DNA of 64,000 nucleotides. It comes from Sambucus nigra (taxonomy: Eukaryota > Streptophyta > Magnoliopsida > Dipsacales > Adoxaceae). The DNA is taken from positions 375,059,868-375,123,867 of the forward strand of contig OX422207.1 in the NCBI GenBank assembly GCA_949130495.1. Direction: 5' to 3'. Position numbers and translations under genes: made by a program. Below are positions 46,688-57,885 of the stretch, one piece after another (position 1 is the stretch's first letter; every line of letters begins with the position of its first letter). Below the pieces are notes generated by a model. The model saw nothing but the letters and a program-made list of their open reading frames with translations, ran no database searches and was not told where the DNA came from.

Positions 46688-48033
46688 TGATATACCCGAT
46701 ATATACCCTCGGCCAGGCCGAGGGCACCCTCCCACATAGATGACCTCAAAATGGTCTCTTGACCCTCCAGTGGGCCGACCACTCCATCAGGCCCAGACGA
46801 CCCCCCAAGGGGCCGACCCTTCATCAGTCTCAGACGACCCTCCAAGGGGCTGACCCCTCATCATGGTCTGGATGACCTTTCAAGGGGTCGACCCCTCATC
46901 AGTTCTAAATGACCCACCAAGGGGCTGACCCATCATCATGGTCCAGACGACCCTCCAAGGGGACGAACCCCTCATTAGGTCCATATGACCCTCCAAGTGG
47001 ACGACCCCTCATCAGTTCCAGACGACCCACCAAGGGGACGACCCATCATCATGGTCCAGACGACCCTCTAAGGGGCCGACCCCTCATCAGTTCCAGACGA
47101 CCCACCAAGGGGCCGACCCATCATCATAGTCCAGACGACCCTCCAAGGGGCCGACCCATCATTATGGTCCTGACGACCCTCCAAGGGGCTGACCCCCTCA
47201 TTAGGTCCAGACGACCCTCTAAGGGGCCTAACCCTCATCAGTTCCAGACGACCCACCAAGGGGCCGACCCATCATCATGGTCCAGATGACCCTCTAAGGG
47301 GCCGACCCCCTCATCAGGTCTAGATGACCCTCCAAGGGGCCGACCACTCATCAGTTCTAGACTACCCACCAAGGGGCCGACCCATCATCATGGTCCTGAC
47401 GACCCTCCGAGGGTACAATAGTACGAGGCTTAAATTAGGCCAGACTCACTGCTAAAAGGAACTTTTCCCTCAGCCTCATATCATACGCCGAGGGTGACAT
47501 CATCACAGCGCGTGGTTTGAGAGACGCATGGCAGTGCGCGTCAGGCTCACTTGGCACGTGGAAGACCGTTATAACAATAGAACCCCCTCACGTGAGGGAA
47601 TATTATGTCATCATTAATCACAGGTGGCATCTACAGGTGTCAATGGGGGATTGGCTAGATCACCATTCACATTCACCATGCATGCTTGGGAGGTACACTA
47701 CACCCCCCAAGACCTATTGATACTTGTCACCTACAACCCTACAAGGGAAACGATAATTGTAACCCTAGCAAAAACTCTGCTTGTACACATAGTATAGAGA
47801 AAGAGGGAGATTATGTGCATTGTATCCAAGGCCATTAGTGCCCATACTTAGTGGATCACACACTCACAGTGGATGTAGGCCAAATTGGCTGAACCACTAT
47901 CCATCATTGTCTTATTCCTCTAATACTCATCTCCTTCTACACACATATACATATACATCTATATGGCTGCCATGGTTACTACTGTTTGAGCTCATCATCA
48001 CTTATCTGGTGGTGCTAGATTTCAGCATCATCA
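46688..48033 (+). repeat. Element F LTR copy 1
   Basis: Runs from TGATATACCCG to TTCAGCATCATCA, 1346 bp. It is longer than copy 2 because its internal minisatellite is expanded. Directly after it stands CGCCC and element E sequence, so this LTR behaves as a solo LTR flanked by E on both sides. Confidence 0.9.
46790..47410. repeat. 37-bp minisatellite in F LTR copy 1
   Basis: Around 16 units of GACGACCCTCCAAGGGGCCGACCC-TCATCA plus a 6-7 base linker (GTTCCA or TGGTCCA). Two unit types alternate in places, indicating higher-order amplification. Confidence 0.9.
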
Positions 48034-48441
48034 CGCCCCATCCAAGAAATTTCACACAATAGGTCTCTTATATTTAAGGAATCGTAGGCTTGCTACAAAA
48101 TTCTCTGCTTGATCCTCTCATTCCAACCGATTTCTAACTATGAGTGGTGCCCGCAAAGACTACTCGCTATGTCCCGCTCAACATCGACTTCTACTTGTAA
48201 TGACTCATATCAAGTGACACATAACACTCCCCTTCTTTCCTCAGCGTATACTGAAAGTTCCAACCCATATACTTTTCTCCATGATGTGCACTGTTAAACC
48301 TTTATACCTTACTGAAATCATCATTCAACCTAAGCGCAAGTCGCTTTCCACAATTGACTAGGTAAAACTCTGCTTAGAGTGTTTTTTGTAATAGTTAAAT
48401 TTTATCCTTATCAAAGAATGCCCCTAAATCACTTCCCATAG
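48034..48441 (-). mobile_element. Duplicate piece of element E between F sequences
   Basis: Matches 63270-63680 closely (the TCTCTTATATTTAAGGAATC and GAGTGGTGCCCGC blocks), with scattered differences. It is the E sequence that originally followed the F insertion. A 62-codon frame here and its partner at 63345-63533 have no known domain. Confidence 0.88.
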
Positions 48442-48486
48442 CCTTATCAAAGAATGCCCCTAAATCACTCCAAGGAGCTTGAGAAC
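48442..48486. other. Repair junction with templated filler
   Basis: A 28-base block ending in CCCCTAAATCACT (48406-48433) is repeated at 48442-48469, followed by about 17 bases of unclear origin (CCAAGGAGCTTGAGAA) and then element F sequence. The repeat is absent at the corresponding site near 63641. This is a signature of synthesis-dependent repair with template slippage. Confidence 0.8.
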
Positions 48487-49814
48487 CTTTAAAGATGCTA
48501 AGTTTTGGGACCAGAAGGCTCCCATGCTGGAAGAGGAGCCAGACCCCTCAGACGACTCCACCCTCGCCCTCGTCCTTGAATCCGGCCTAGGGTCAGCAGG
48601 TGCTTCAGGCTCTTTCCTTTTATGACTGTCAGCAGTCGGCTCAACAAGTGTTAGCCCCACGACCTTTGTCTTCCTCGGAGGCTACTGAGGATCCTTGCCT
48701 TTCTTCTTGCCTAGACTAGACAGTAATCTCGGGGCAGTCATTTCCCAAAGATGGTCAGAGATACCTACAGGACGGCATGAAAAGGAGACGACACATCAGA
48801 AAAATACAGAGGAAAAGATGAAACACTTGGAAAAAAAATCAAAAATTGAGCAAAAAATAATAATAACTCACATAGCCTTGTCAAGGGGCCGACCCTCAAA
48901 CCAACTTCTTTGAGGAACCGAGGGGTCATCAGATCTTCAAACTTTGCAAGTTCACCCTCTTTCCCTCGTTCTCTCAGATAATTGACGATGTCCTTTTCAT
49001 CCAGACTAAGTCCAGGGTCTGACCTAGCCTTCATAGAGGGGTTAGACCATATCCTTGGAACTCTCGAACCATCGTCTAAAGGCTGAGCCTCGGCAGAAAA
49101 TTCCCATTCCTCAGATATGAAGAAAAATTTCTTCTTCCAGTCGTGGTTAGAGGATTGTGCCACGTGGAGAAGTTTTTTATCAGACCTCCTTGCCCCTAAA
49201 TGATAGTACCCAGGCTGTTTGGACGAGGAAGTGATATTATAACAGGCTAAAAACACATCGGCTCAAGGCTTGTCAGTGAAAGTATTCTTCCACAAGGAGA
49301 CATAGCCGAGGATCGTCCTCCAGGAGTTGGGAGTAAGTTGAGAGGGGGGAATGCCGAGGGCTGACAATATATTGACTATGGAAGGGTACAAAAGGAACCT
49401 AACACCGACCTTAAACATTTGTTCATATACTGCGATCTCTCCCTCGTCACCCTCAAAGACTTTCTCAGAATCAGAGGGGACGCTCATACTTATGTTCAGG
49501 GGCACACCAAATGTATGCCTCCATAGTAGGAGATCATGATCCCTAATGGTGGAAACATAAGCCGAGGCATGGGAGGTGTCAACTTGGTAAGCGTTTGAGT
49601 GCTCACCATCATCCTCAGTCCCCTCTCCCTCGGCCTCATCACCTGTCAGAGGTCCATGAGGAAAGGCCATTTGGAAGGCATGAGGGGATAAAGTTGTCAC
49701 AAGAACAGCCTCGGAAGGGACTACTACCTCAGCCTCTCGGCCTGGGCTAAGATCAGACATCGCTCTCCTCTCAGAAGGCCCAGCGCCAGTTGGTGATGAT
49801 GCTCTCTCATCCAT
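48487..49814 (-). pseudogene. Element F antisense gene, partial second copy
   Basis: The minus strand from the ATG at 49814 encodes the same protein as 62251-60239 but breaks off at 48487 inside exon 2. It contains the Transposase_28-like region (FGVPLNISMSVPSDSEKVF, YEQMFKVGVRFLLYPSI, LTPNSWRTILGYVSLW). One stop (TGA after DKP, at 49263-49265) splits the first exon; the other copy is open there. Downstream it reads through SEEWEFSAEAQPLDDG where the other copy has a stop. Probable intron 1 lies at about 48782-48872. Confidence 0.8.
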
Positions 49815-50671
49815 CTCTCCTGAATGATGCTCAGCTAGACGACAAGATGACCCATAAGACTCAGATGGTAATATTGTGGCTAATGGAATGGGAAAAATGG
49901 GCCGTACCCAATTAGGTTCGTCCCCTCATCTTCTCTCCTCCTCTTCCTCTACCCATCTGATCTCTACAAAGTACTTCTCTCCTGGGGATGGGAACTCCTC
50001 AGATAAATTATAAAGCCTCCTAAGCATTAAGGGGAAGACCCTACACTTAAAAGAATTTAGCTAGCCCAATTACAAACAAGTTCACAGGTGACCAAAATGG
50101 ACTTTTAGATTGAAACTAAGGAAAGTTAGGGTTTTAACCAAGAATTCTCAAGAACAAGACGTCGGAGAAGAACGTCGAAAAGTTATGAAATAACCAAAGA
50201 AAAATCCAGCCCTACATGCCTAAAACAGTCGAAGTGTAAAAAATAATGGAATATAAAGAGGGCACTAGGGCAGAAGGATTACCTGATAAAGAAAAAATGT
50301 GACTACCGAAGCTCGAAACGATGAAGTTGCAAAAATGGCAATGGAGCTCGTGAGATAATAGAGAGAGAGAGTTCAGGCGCGAAGAAGAAGAAGAGGAATA
50401 AACGTCAAAAAATTATTTAAATACCTTGCTAATGAGTGGGCCCATTAACCAAGGCAAAACATAGACCACGAGGAGGGCATCATTAGGGCACAAAGTCCCA
50501 AGCAAAGTGTGCAGCCGCCATGCCTAGGAACTGAAAAAACAATGGATATCTGCCTAAGTGTCACATCAGCTCGACAGGTTTCATTCATCTAACTGTCCAT
50601 ACACTCATCTCAAAAGCAACACTATCCCTCAGCCGTCTCAACAACATCGATGGCTAAGGGCTGGGGGTGAT
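49815..50671 (-). other. Element F: promoter-side region of the antisense gene and polypurine tract (copy 1)
   Basis: Non-coding. It matches 62252-63109. Near 50412-50423 the minus strand has GGTATTTAAATAATT (TATA-like) followed by a CT-rich leader (CTCTCTCTCTATTATCTC). The plus-strand end CTAAGGGCTGGGGGTGAT at 50654-50671 is the polypurine tract against LTR copy 2. Confidence 0.6.
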
Positions 50672-51604
50672 TGATATACCCTATATATACCCTCGGCCAG
50701 GCCAAGGGCACCCTCCAACATAGATGAGCCCAAGATGGTCTCTTGACCCTCTAGTAGGTCGACCCCTCCATCAGGCCCAAATGACCCCCTAAGGGGCCGA
50801 CCCTTTATCAGGCTTACACAACCCTCCATGGGGTCGACCCCTCATCATGGTTCGGACGACCCTTTAAGGGGACGACCCCTCATCAGTTCCAGACGACCCA
50901 CCAAGGGGCCGACCCATGATCATGGTCCAGATGACCCTCCAAGGGGTCGACCCCCTCATCAGGTCCAGATGACCCTCCGAGGGTACGACAGTACGAGGCC
51001 TAAATTAGGCCAGACTCACTGCCAAAAGGAACTTTTCCGGCCTCATATCATACGCTGAGGGTGACATCATCATAGCGCGTGGTTTGGGAGATGCGTGGAA
51101 CAGTGCGTGTCAGGCTCACATGGAACGTGGAAGACCGTTATAACAATAGCACCCCCTCGCGTGAGGGAATATTATGTCATCATTAATCACATGTGGCATC
51201 TACAGGTGTCAATAGGGGATTGGCTAGATCCCCATTCACATGCACCATGCATGCTTGGGGGGTACACTACACCCCCCAAGACCTATTTATACTTGTCACC
51301 TACAACCTTACAAGGGAGTTGATAATTGTAACCCTAGCAAAAACTTTGCTTGTACACACAGTAGAGAGAGAGAGAGGGAGCTTATGTGCATTTTATCCAA
51401 GGCCATTAGTGCCCATACTTAGTGGATCACACACTCACAGTGGATGTAGGACTAATTGGCTGAACCACAATACATCATTGTCTTATTCCTCTTATACTCA
51501 TCTCCTTCTACACACATATACATATACATATCTATGGTTGCCATGGTTACTACTGTTTGAGCTCATCATCACTTATCTGGTGGTGCTAGATTTCAGCATC
51601 ATCA
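50672..51604 (+). repeat. Element F LTR copy 2 (5' LTR of the complete copy)
   Basis: Runs from TGATATACCCTATATATACCC to TTCAGCATCATCA, 933 bp. It carries about six minisatellite units (50760-50995) against about 16 in copy 1. A TATA-like box TATTTATAC lies near 51282-51290. A (GA)n run lies at 51363-51376. Confidence 0.9.
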
Positions 51605-51607
51605 GTT

Positions 51608-51625
51608 TGGCATCGTCTGTGGGAA
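51608..51625 (+). promoter_or_regulatory. Primer binding site of element F
   Basis: Reads TGGCATCGTCTGTGGGAA, the Tat PBS with GC changed to AT in the middle. It lies three bases from the LTR end. Confidence 0.87.
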
Positions 51626-51785
51626 CGAGAAGACATATCTTCCTTTGTACAGCTTGACCTCACCGGGCACTCTGGTGGTGAACAAGTTCTCCCCCAGTGG
51701 AGATGCTTCACCATTGAAAGAGACCCATTAAGGTTCTCAAGCTCACCAGTCTTTTCTTCAGTTCATCTTTTCACATCTCAAACAA

Positions 51786-53560
51786 ATGGCACCGTTGATG
51801 CCACCACCACCACTTCCTCCATCGGATAGTGGAGTAGGACCCAGTTCCAGTCAGCCACCACCTCAATCTGAGATGGCTGATGTGGCGGCAGCCTTGAAGT
51901 CTCTGGCAGGAAGCCAGCGGATCATGCAGGAGAAGTTCACAGCTCTAAGCCAGAACATACTAAGACCACCAGGGGTCTCACCTGAGATGATTACTCTAGC
52001 AGTGGCTCCAGGGTAGCATGAGGCTAGGGGACCACCCCAGGAACCACACAAAGACTTGCCACCCCCACAGCGGCGGAGGGATGTTGCTGACCCGTGGCGT
52101 TTATGCCTGGTGAGGCAAGGAAACTCTTGCCTTGAGGATAGGTATGATGATTTGGAGGGAGAGGAGGCCCCCATAGAGTGTTGGAAGCCGTATGAGGTCT
52201 CCAATAATACTGTACGACCTCTCCAGGACAGCAGAGGGAAGTGTGGAAGGCGAAATCTTGACGATCGCCCGAGAGGCTCTGCTTTCAATCGCCTGAGCAG
52301 GGGGTCGGCCTTTGAGAGGCTCGGCCTAGTAAATGACCTGCGGGAAAAAATTTCCAGGTCAAGGAGTGATGCAAGGTCCAGAAGGGAGGCAGTAGATGGT
52401 CGACCCCACGGGGGCCGATCCCAAGGATGGGACGATGGTCAAGGGGAAGTAAACAACCAACACAGGCCTGCTACAACAGAACCCTCTGTCTACCTCAAAG
52501 AGGCGGTGTGGGATAACATCGGATTAGGCCGACCCTACGAGGCCCTGGAATGACTCGATCCAATGACTGGAGGATAAGATCGATGATATACTAAAGATCC
52601 AGGACCCTCTTCAGAGAGGATACTCCATAGGCTCACCCTTTGTGGCGAAGATAGTCAACTTCCCTACGCCATTAAAGTTTAAGCCACCTATGGTCACCCC
52701 AAGATATGACGGGAGTATAAACCCTGTCCACCATATTGAGATGTATCAATCGGCGGCAGACATATACTCTATCTGAGATGAGATGAGGTATCGTGCCTTT
52801 TTTGGCACTTTGACTGGGGCTGCACATGTCTGGTACATGTCTCTTCCAAAAACTCCATTGAAAGCTTTAAGCAGCTGGAAGACCGGTTTATCCATAACTT
52901 TTGCTTTGGGGTGAGGCCACAGAAGAAGACCACGCACCTGCTCTATGTTAAGCAGGGGAAGAACGAGAGTCTAAGAGACTACATTGCTAGATTAAATAAA
53001 GAAAAGTTAGAGGTGGAAGACTATGAGGAGAGCATAGCTATGACAACCGTGATTAGAGGACTCCAGAAGGGGAAGCTGCTATGGAAGCTTGCTGGAGACC
53101 CTCCAAGGATGATGGTTGAATTGTTGTCAATAGCAGGAAAGGTGATGAACGCCGAATAGGTGATGGCTGCAAAATATGAAGATGAAAAAGGAGGCACTAG
53201 TGGGGGTAAGTACCATAAGAAGAACAGAGGGGGGAAGAAGAGGTCTACGAATGACAAGTTCACTGATTACACCCCTCTAACGGTCAGCTATGAACGTATT
53301 CTCAACGAGATAAAGAGTGATCGGTCCCTAAAGTGGCCTGAGAAGCTGAGGGCATCCCCCAATAAGATGGAACAAAAACCTGTGCTGTGAATTTCACCAT
53401 GACCATGGCCACGTGACAGACAAATGCTTTTCTCTAAAAGATGAGATTGAAAAAATGTTAAAAGAATGGAAGTTAAGGAAGTACGTTGATAAGAGTGACT
53501 TTAAGAGAGACCGGGGGGATGACCCCAGAAAGAAGAGAGGTGATGCATGTAGATAAGGTC
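51786..53560 (+). pseudogene. Element F gag
   Basis: Starts with a Pro/Ser-rich N-terminus and QPPPQSEMADVAAALKSL. A charged Arg-rich section follows (52056-52550). The capsid core is broken by frameshifts around 52560-52910, then LLYVKQGKNESLRDYIARLN and VIRGLQKGKLLWKL (52911-53155). The C-terminal KFTDYTPLTVSYERILNE block leads to a zinc-knuckle-like CEFHHDHGHVTDKCF at about 53389-53433 with all ligands kept. At least four stops or frameshifts. The family's Gag would be about 550-600 residues. Confidence 0.83.
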
Positions 53561-54534
53561 CTCCAAAAATAAGGGACGACCCTTCTGATGATGAGGATGA
53601 TGACCCTGACCTTCCTCCGAGAGATGACCACGTCCCTATCGGGAGACTTAATATTATCTCTCTCGGTGTGGGAATGATCTCTGGGGGACTAGCAGGAGGA
53701 GGGTTAGAGGTCGCAGACAGGAAGGCCCATGTAACTGAAGCCAAAACGGTGACAAAATCTGTACACTCAACCTCCCTGGAGGCAAAGTCAGAAAAGAGGA
53801 AGAAGGTCGATATGGATACTCTGATCGTGTGGTTCTCAAGATTGGACTTCAAAGGCCTCTTAGCCCCACATGATGACCCTCTCGTTATCACTACCAGGAT
53901 GCACGGATGCAAGGTGCCGAGAATCTTGATAGATGGGGGTAGCTCTGCAGATGTGATGCTTTGTCCATGCTTCAAAGCCTTAGGTCTCAGCCATGCTAGA
54001 CTCGTCCCATACCATCACCCATTGATTGGGTTCAGTGGAGAAAAGGTTCACCCCCTTGGAGTGTATGAGGCCGATGTCGGAATGGGGGACGAGTGGCCGA
54101 GATGCTTCATTAAGAAGGTCAACTTCTTTATGATGGATGAACATACCTTCTCGGCCTACAACATTATACTGGGGCAAGTAGCCCTCAAGGGTTTTGAAGT
54201 TGTGCCATCTATGGTCCATCAGATGATTAAATTCCCTACCCCTTACGGGATAAGGGAAGTTCAGGGAGACCTGACGACAGCACGGGAATATTATTTCAAC
54301 TCCATCGAAGAAAGAGAGGCATACAAGAAGGCAACAACCACTTACAATATTGATACCCTCGACCCTAGGGACGAGACAAAGCTGAAGAAAGGAGAAGCCA
54401 CGAAAGAGGTAGAATCCATCATCCTCAATGAGGATGAGCTGAAAAAAATCATCCAACTTAGCAAGACCCTGAAGTCAAACATTAAAGAAGACCTCATTAA
54501 GCTGTTGAGGAGAAGACAACACGTCTTTGCATGA
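53561..54534 (+). pseudogene. Element F protease region
   Basis: An open frame of 288 codons from 53668 ends at a TGA (54532-54534) where the family has Trp (FAWSH). The active site is RILIDGGSSADVM at about 53917-53955, with GFSGEKVHPLG and FSAYNIILGQ further on. This is a retropepsin-like aspartic protease. It seems structurally complete; the only visible defect is that it is cut from RT by the stop, which fits TGG to TGA. Confidence 0.85.
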
Positions 54535-55380
54535 AGTCATACAGATATGCCGGGGATCGACCCCGAAATCATGTGCCACAAGCTCAACGTGATAGAGGGT
54601 GCAAAGCCAGTAAAGCAGAAGAGGAGAATTTACTCTCGAGAAAAATATGAGGTCATAAGGGATGAGGTCAAAAAGCTGGAAGATGCTGAGTTTATCAGAG
54701 AGGTCATCTACCCCGAATGGCTGTCCAACGCAGTTATTGTCCCAAAAGCCAACGAGAATTGGAGAATGTGTGTAGAATTCACCGACCTCAATAAGCATTA
54801 TCCCAAACAGATTCCATCTCCCCCATATTGATCAGATGGTAGACGCTACTGCAGGCCATGAACTAGTGAGTTTCATGGATGCCTACTCAGGTTACAACCA
54901 GATCTTTATGAGCCCGGGGGACTCTGAGAAAACTACTTTTATTACCGACAAGGGGACATAGTATTATAGGGTCATGCCCTTTGGCCTGAAGAATGCAGGG
55001 GCAATGTATCAGCGCCTTGTAAATAAAATGTTTGAAGACCAAATTGGGAAGTCTATGGAGGTCTATGTAGATGACATGCTGACTAAGAGTTTGAAGGCAG
55101 AGGATCATGTGGCAGACCTTGAGAGGACCTTTAATCCGATGGACAAGTATCGGATGAAGCTCAACCCGGCCAAGTGTCTCTTCGGGGTAGGAGTAGGGAA
55201 ATTCTTGGGGTTCATCATGAATCAAAGGGGCATTGAGGCCAATCCTGAGAAAATAAAGGCCCTCCTAGAAATGAAGACCCCCAAGACTATTAAAGACGTT
55301 CAGAGGCTCACGGGGTGAGTGGCTTCTTTGAATAGGTTCGTGTCTAGAGCCACAGACAAGTTATTACCATTCTTTAAAAT
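54535..55380 (+). pseudogene. Element F reverse transcriptase
   Basis: Motifs: HTDMPGIDPEIMCHKLNV, WLSNAVIVPKANENWRMCVEF, a frameshift near 54815 (in the PKDPFPLP region), MDAYSGYNQIFM, a TAG at 54959-54961, VMPFGLKNAGAMYQRLVNKM, intact YVDD at 55064-55075, KLNPAKCLFGV, FLGFIMNQRGIEANPEK and VQRLTG followed by a TGA (Arg codon CGA to TGA). Three breaks, otherwise well kept. The catalytic Asp pair is present. Confidence 0.88.
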
Positions 55381-56512
55381 TCTCAAAAAGGACTTCGAAT
55401 GGAGTGAGGAGTGTGATGAGGCTTTCATGGAGCTAAAGTCATACCTAGGGTCTCCCTTTCTATTGTCACGACCAGTGCAGGTTGAACGACTCTATGTGTA
55501 TCTAGCTGTCTCGGAGTCAGCCATTAGCTCAGCAATCGTCAGAGATGAAGATGGGGTACAGAAGCCAGTGTATTTTATTAGTAAGGCACTCCAGGGGGAA
55601 GAAAAAATATACCCAAGGATGGAGAAGTTAGCCTATGCCTTGATCCATGCATCAAGAAAGATGAATCCATGCTTCCAGTCCCATACAATGATCATCCTCA
55701 CTGACTCTCCTCTTAGGCAGGTCTTGCACAAGCCAAAAAAATTAGGCAGGCTAATGGCCTGGGCTATAGAGCTGGGGGAGTTTGACATTGTGTATCAATC
55801 TAGGATGGCCATTAAGGGGCAAGCATTGGCAGATTTCGTGGCTGAATTTACATGGGAAGATGATGAAGCCGAAGATAAGAGCCTCAAGAAGACAGATACC
55901 TTACAAGGCACACTCACCGACACACCTGCAGATAAGGCTGAGACAAGCACCGCTAGAGGGAAAGTGGCCGAAAACAAAGAGGGAAAATATCTCTTTAAAC
56001 AGGGGTCCCTCACCGAGGGAAGTTTCTCAAAAGAACAGACTCTGCGGAGCCTCTTCGTTAACAGGTCCTCCTGCGATAGCGAAAGTGGAGCTGGACTAAT
56101 AGTATCAGCACCCGATAGCACATACATTGGGTACGCCCTGAGGTTCAACTTTAAGGCCTCCAACAATGAGTCCGAATATGAGGCCTTGATAACAGGGCTC
56201 TCTTTGGCCAAGTCTCTTAGTGTCGGCCAGATTTTGGTCCATAGTGATTCAAGACTAGTAGTAAATCAGATACTAGGAGCCTACGAAGCCAAGGATGAGT
56301 GGATGGACAAGTACCTTGAGAAAGTTAGGTCATTACTAAAGAGCTTAAGAGAAGAAAAATTGAAGAGGATACCTAGACTCGATAATGGTCGAGCTGATGC
56401 ACTTGCTAGGTTGGCCTCGCTACTAGGACAGAAATCAGGAGGACGATCCCAGTGGAAATTTTGTTTCGACCAACTATTGAAGATACTGAGGGAACACTTG
56501 GCACTTGCTTGA
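55381..56512 (+). pseudogene. Element F dual RNase H (RH1 and aRNH)
   Basis: Part of a 397-codon open frame (55319-56512). RH1 covers VYLAVSESAISSAIVRDEDG, PVYFISKALQ, EKLAYALIHASRKM and LADFVAEF. After a linker of about 80 residues with Thr/Glu/Lys composition comes the archaeal-type RNase H: LFVNRSSCDSESGAGLIV, FKASNNESEYEALITGLSLA, LVHSDSRLVVNQILG, NGRADALARLAS. The first catalytic Asp (VDG in the family) is Asn here; the Glu and the other Asp residues remain. It removes template RNA during reverse transcription; the Asp loss suggests it is inactive. Confidence 0.88.
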
Positions 56513-57750
56513 ATATTTCTAAGGAATCTTCCGGGATGGACCCCCTGATCAGATACATTAAAGATCAGGAAATGCCAGAAGCAAGGCAAGAAAGGAAGAA
56601 GTTAAGATACAGAGCTGCAAAATTCACTGTCATCGGAGACACCTTGTACAAAAAGGGGTTTTTGCTCCCCTTACTTATGTGTGTGCTCCCATATGAAGTC
56701 CCACACATTTTGTAAGACGTGCACGAGGGGTCATGTTCAAGCCACATTGGAGGCAGATCTTTAGCGAAGAGGGTGGTCACCCTGGGGTACTGATGGCCGA
56801 CCTTGGGGAAAGATGCCACAGTATATGTAAAAAAGTGTCATAAATGTCAAAAATTTGCCACCATCCCTCACCATCCCCATCAGCCTCTTACCTCCATTAT
56901 GTCCCCATGGCCATTTACAGTGTGGGGGATCGACCTAGTAGGCCCCTTGCCTAGGGCCATCAACAACTATCGTTCCTTCATCGTGGCAATTGATTATTTT
57001 TCAAAATGGGTGGAGGCAGAGCCGATGGTCACAATTACCAAGCAGAAGACCTTCCAGTTCATCTAGAAAAATATTATATGCAGATATGGTCTCCCCAACA
57101 CCCTCATCTCAGATAACGGGACTCAATTTAAGAATACATCTCTAGAGAAGTACTGTGAAAGTGTGAGTATCAAACAATTCTTCTCTACCCCAGGTCGACC
57201 TCAGGCCAATGGGTAAACGGAAGTTACAAATAGGAAAATCCTAGATGGGATCAAGAAGAGACTTGAGGAGGTAAAAGGAAGATGGGTTGAGGAGTTATAT
57301 GTTGTACAATGGGCCTACAGGACGACGTCAAAGACCTCTACCGGGGAAACCCCGTTCATGCTAGCTTATGGATAAGAAGCTGTCATCCCCACTGAGATCG
57401 GGTTTCCTACTCACAAGGTCCAAATGTATGACCCCCAGAGAAATATGGAAAAGAGGAGACTTGACTTAGACCTGATTGAGGAAAGGAGGGAAGACACCGA
57501 GATAAGGAAAGCTGCCGACCAGTAGAGGACTGCAAGGTTTTACAACCATAGGGTGAAGCAGAGGCCAATTGCAGTTGGGGACTTGGTCCTAAAAAAGACT
57601 TGGCAGAAGCCCAACAAGCTTCATCCAAATTGGCATGGACCATATCGGGTCATCGATGAAGTGGTTCCAGGAACCTATAGACTAGAAAATCTAGAAGGGG
57701 AACCCTTTTCCAACCCCTGGAATGCAGATCATTTGAAGAAACACTATTAG
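56452..57750 (+). pseudogene. Element F integrase
   Basis: N-terminal LRYRAAKFTVIGDTLYKKGF, zinc domain H...H (VHEGSCSSHIGG) and CHKCQKF, core VWGIDLVGPLP, LISDNGTQFKN and a third region with ANG-stop-TEV, so the DDE triad Asp, Asp and Glu can still be seen. The C-terminal domain reads GDLVLKKTWQ, KLHPNWHGPYRVIDEV and ends DHLKKHY at 57750. At least six in-frame stops, mostly at positions that fit C-to-T or G-to-A changes. Confidence 0.87.
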
Positions 57751-57885
57751 TAATTTTGTATAGTCCTATCGGACCATAGTTGTAATGAATGTGTTGCTCC
57801 AAGAGAACACTTGGAATGTTAATAAGAATGGTCCCTCATGTTGTGTTTGATTCATTCTAGTGTGATTGGGGTGATACTCGTTAAG
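57751..57885 (+). other. Spacer between integrase and tandem array
   Basis: Short AT-rich 3' untranslated stretch with no signal seen. Confidence 0.5.

Noticed and set aside
46909..47289. 126-codon frame with repeated GADPSSWSRRPSKG-type motif
   Set aside because: Reads through the LTR minisatellite; the repeated motif follows from the 37-bp unit and is not a protein family.
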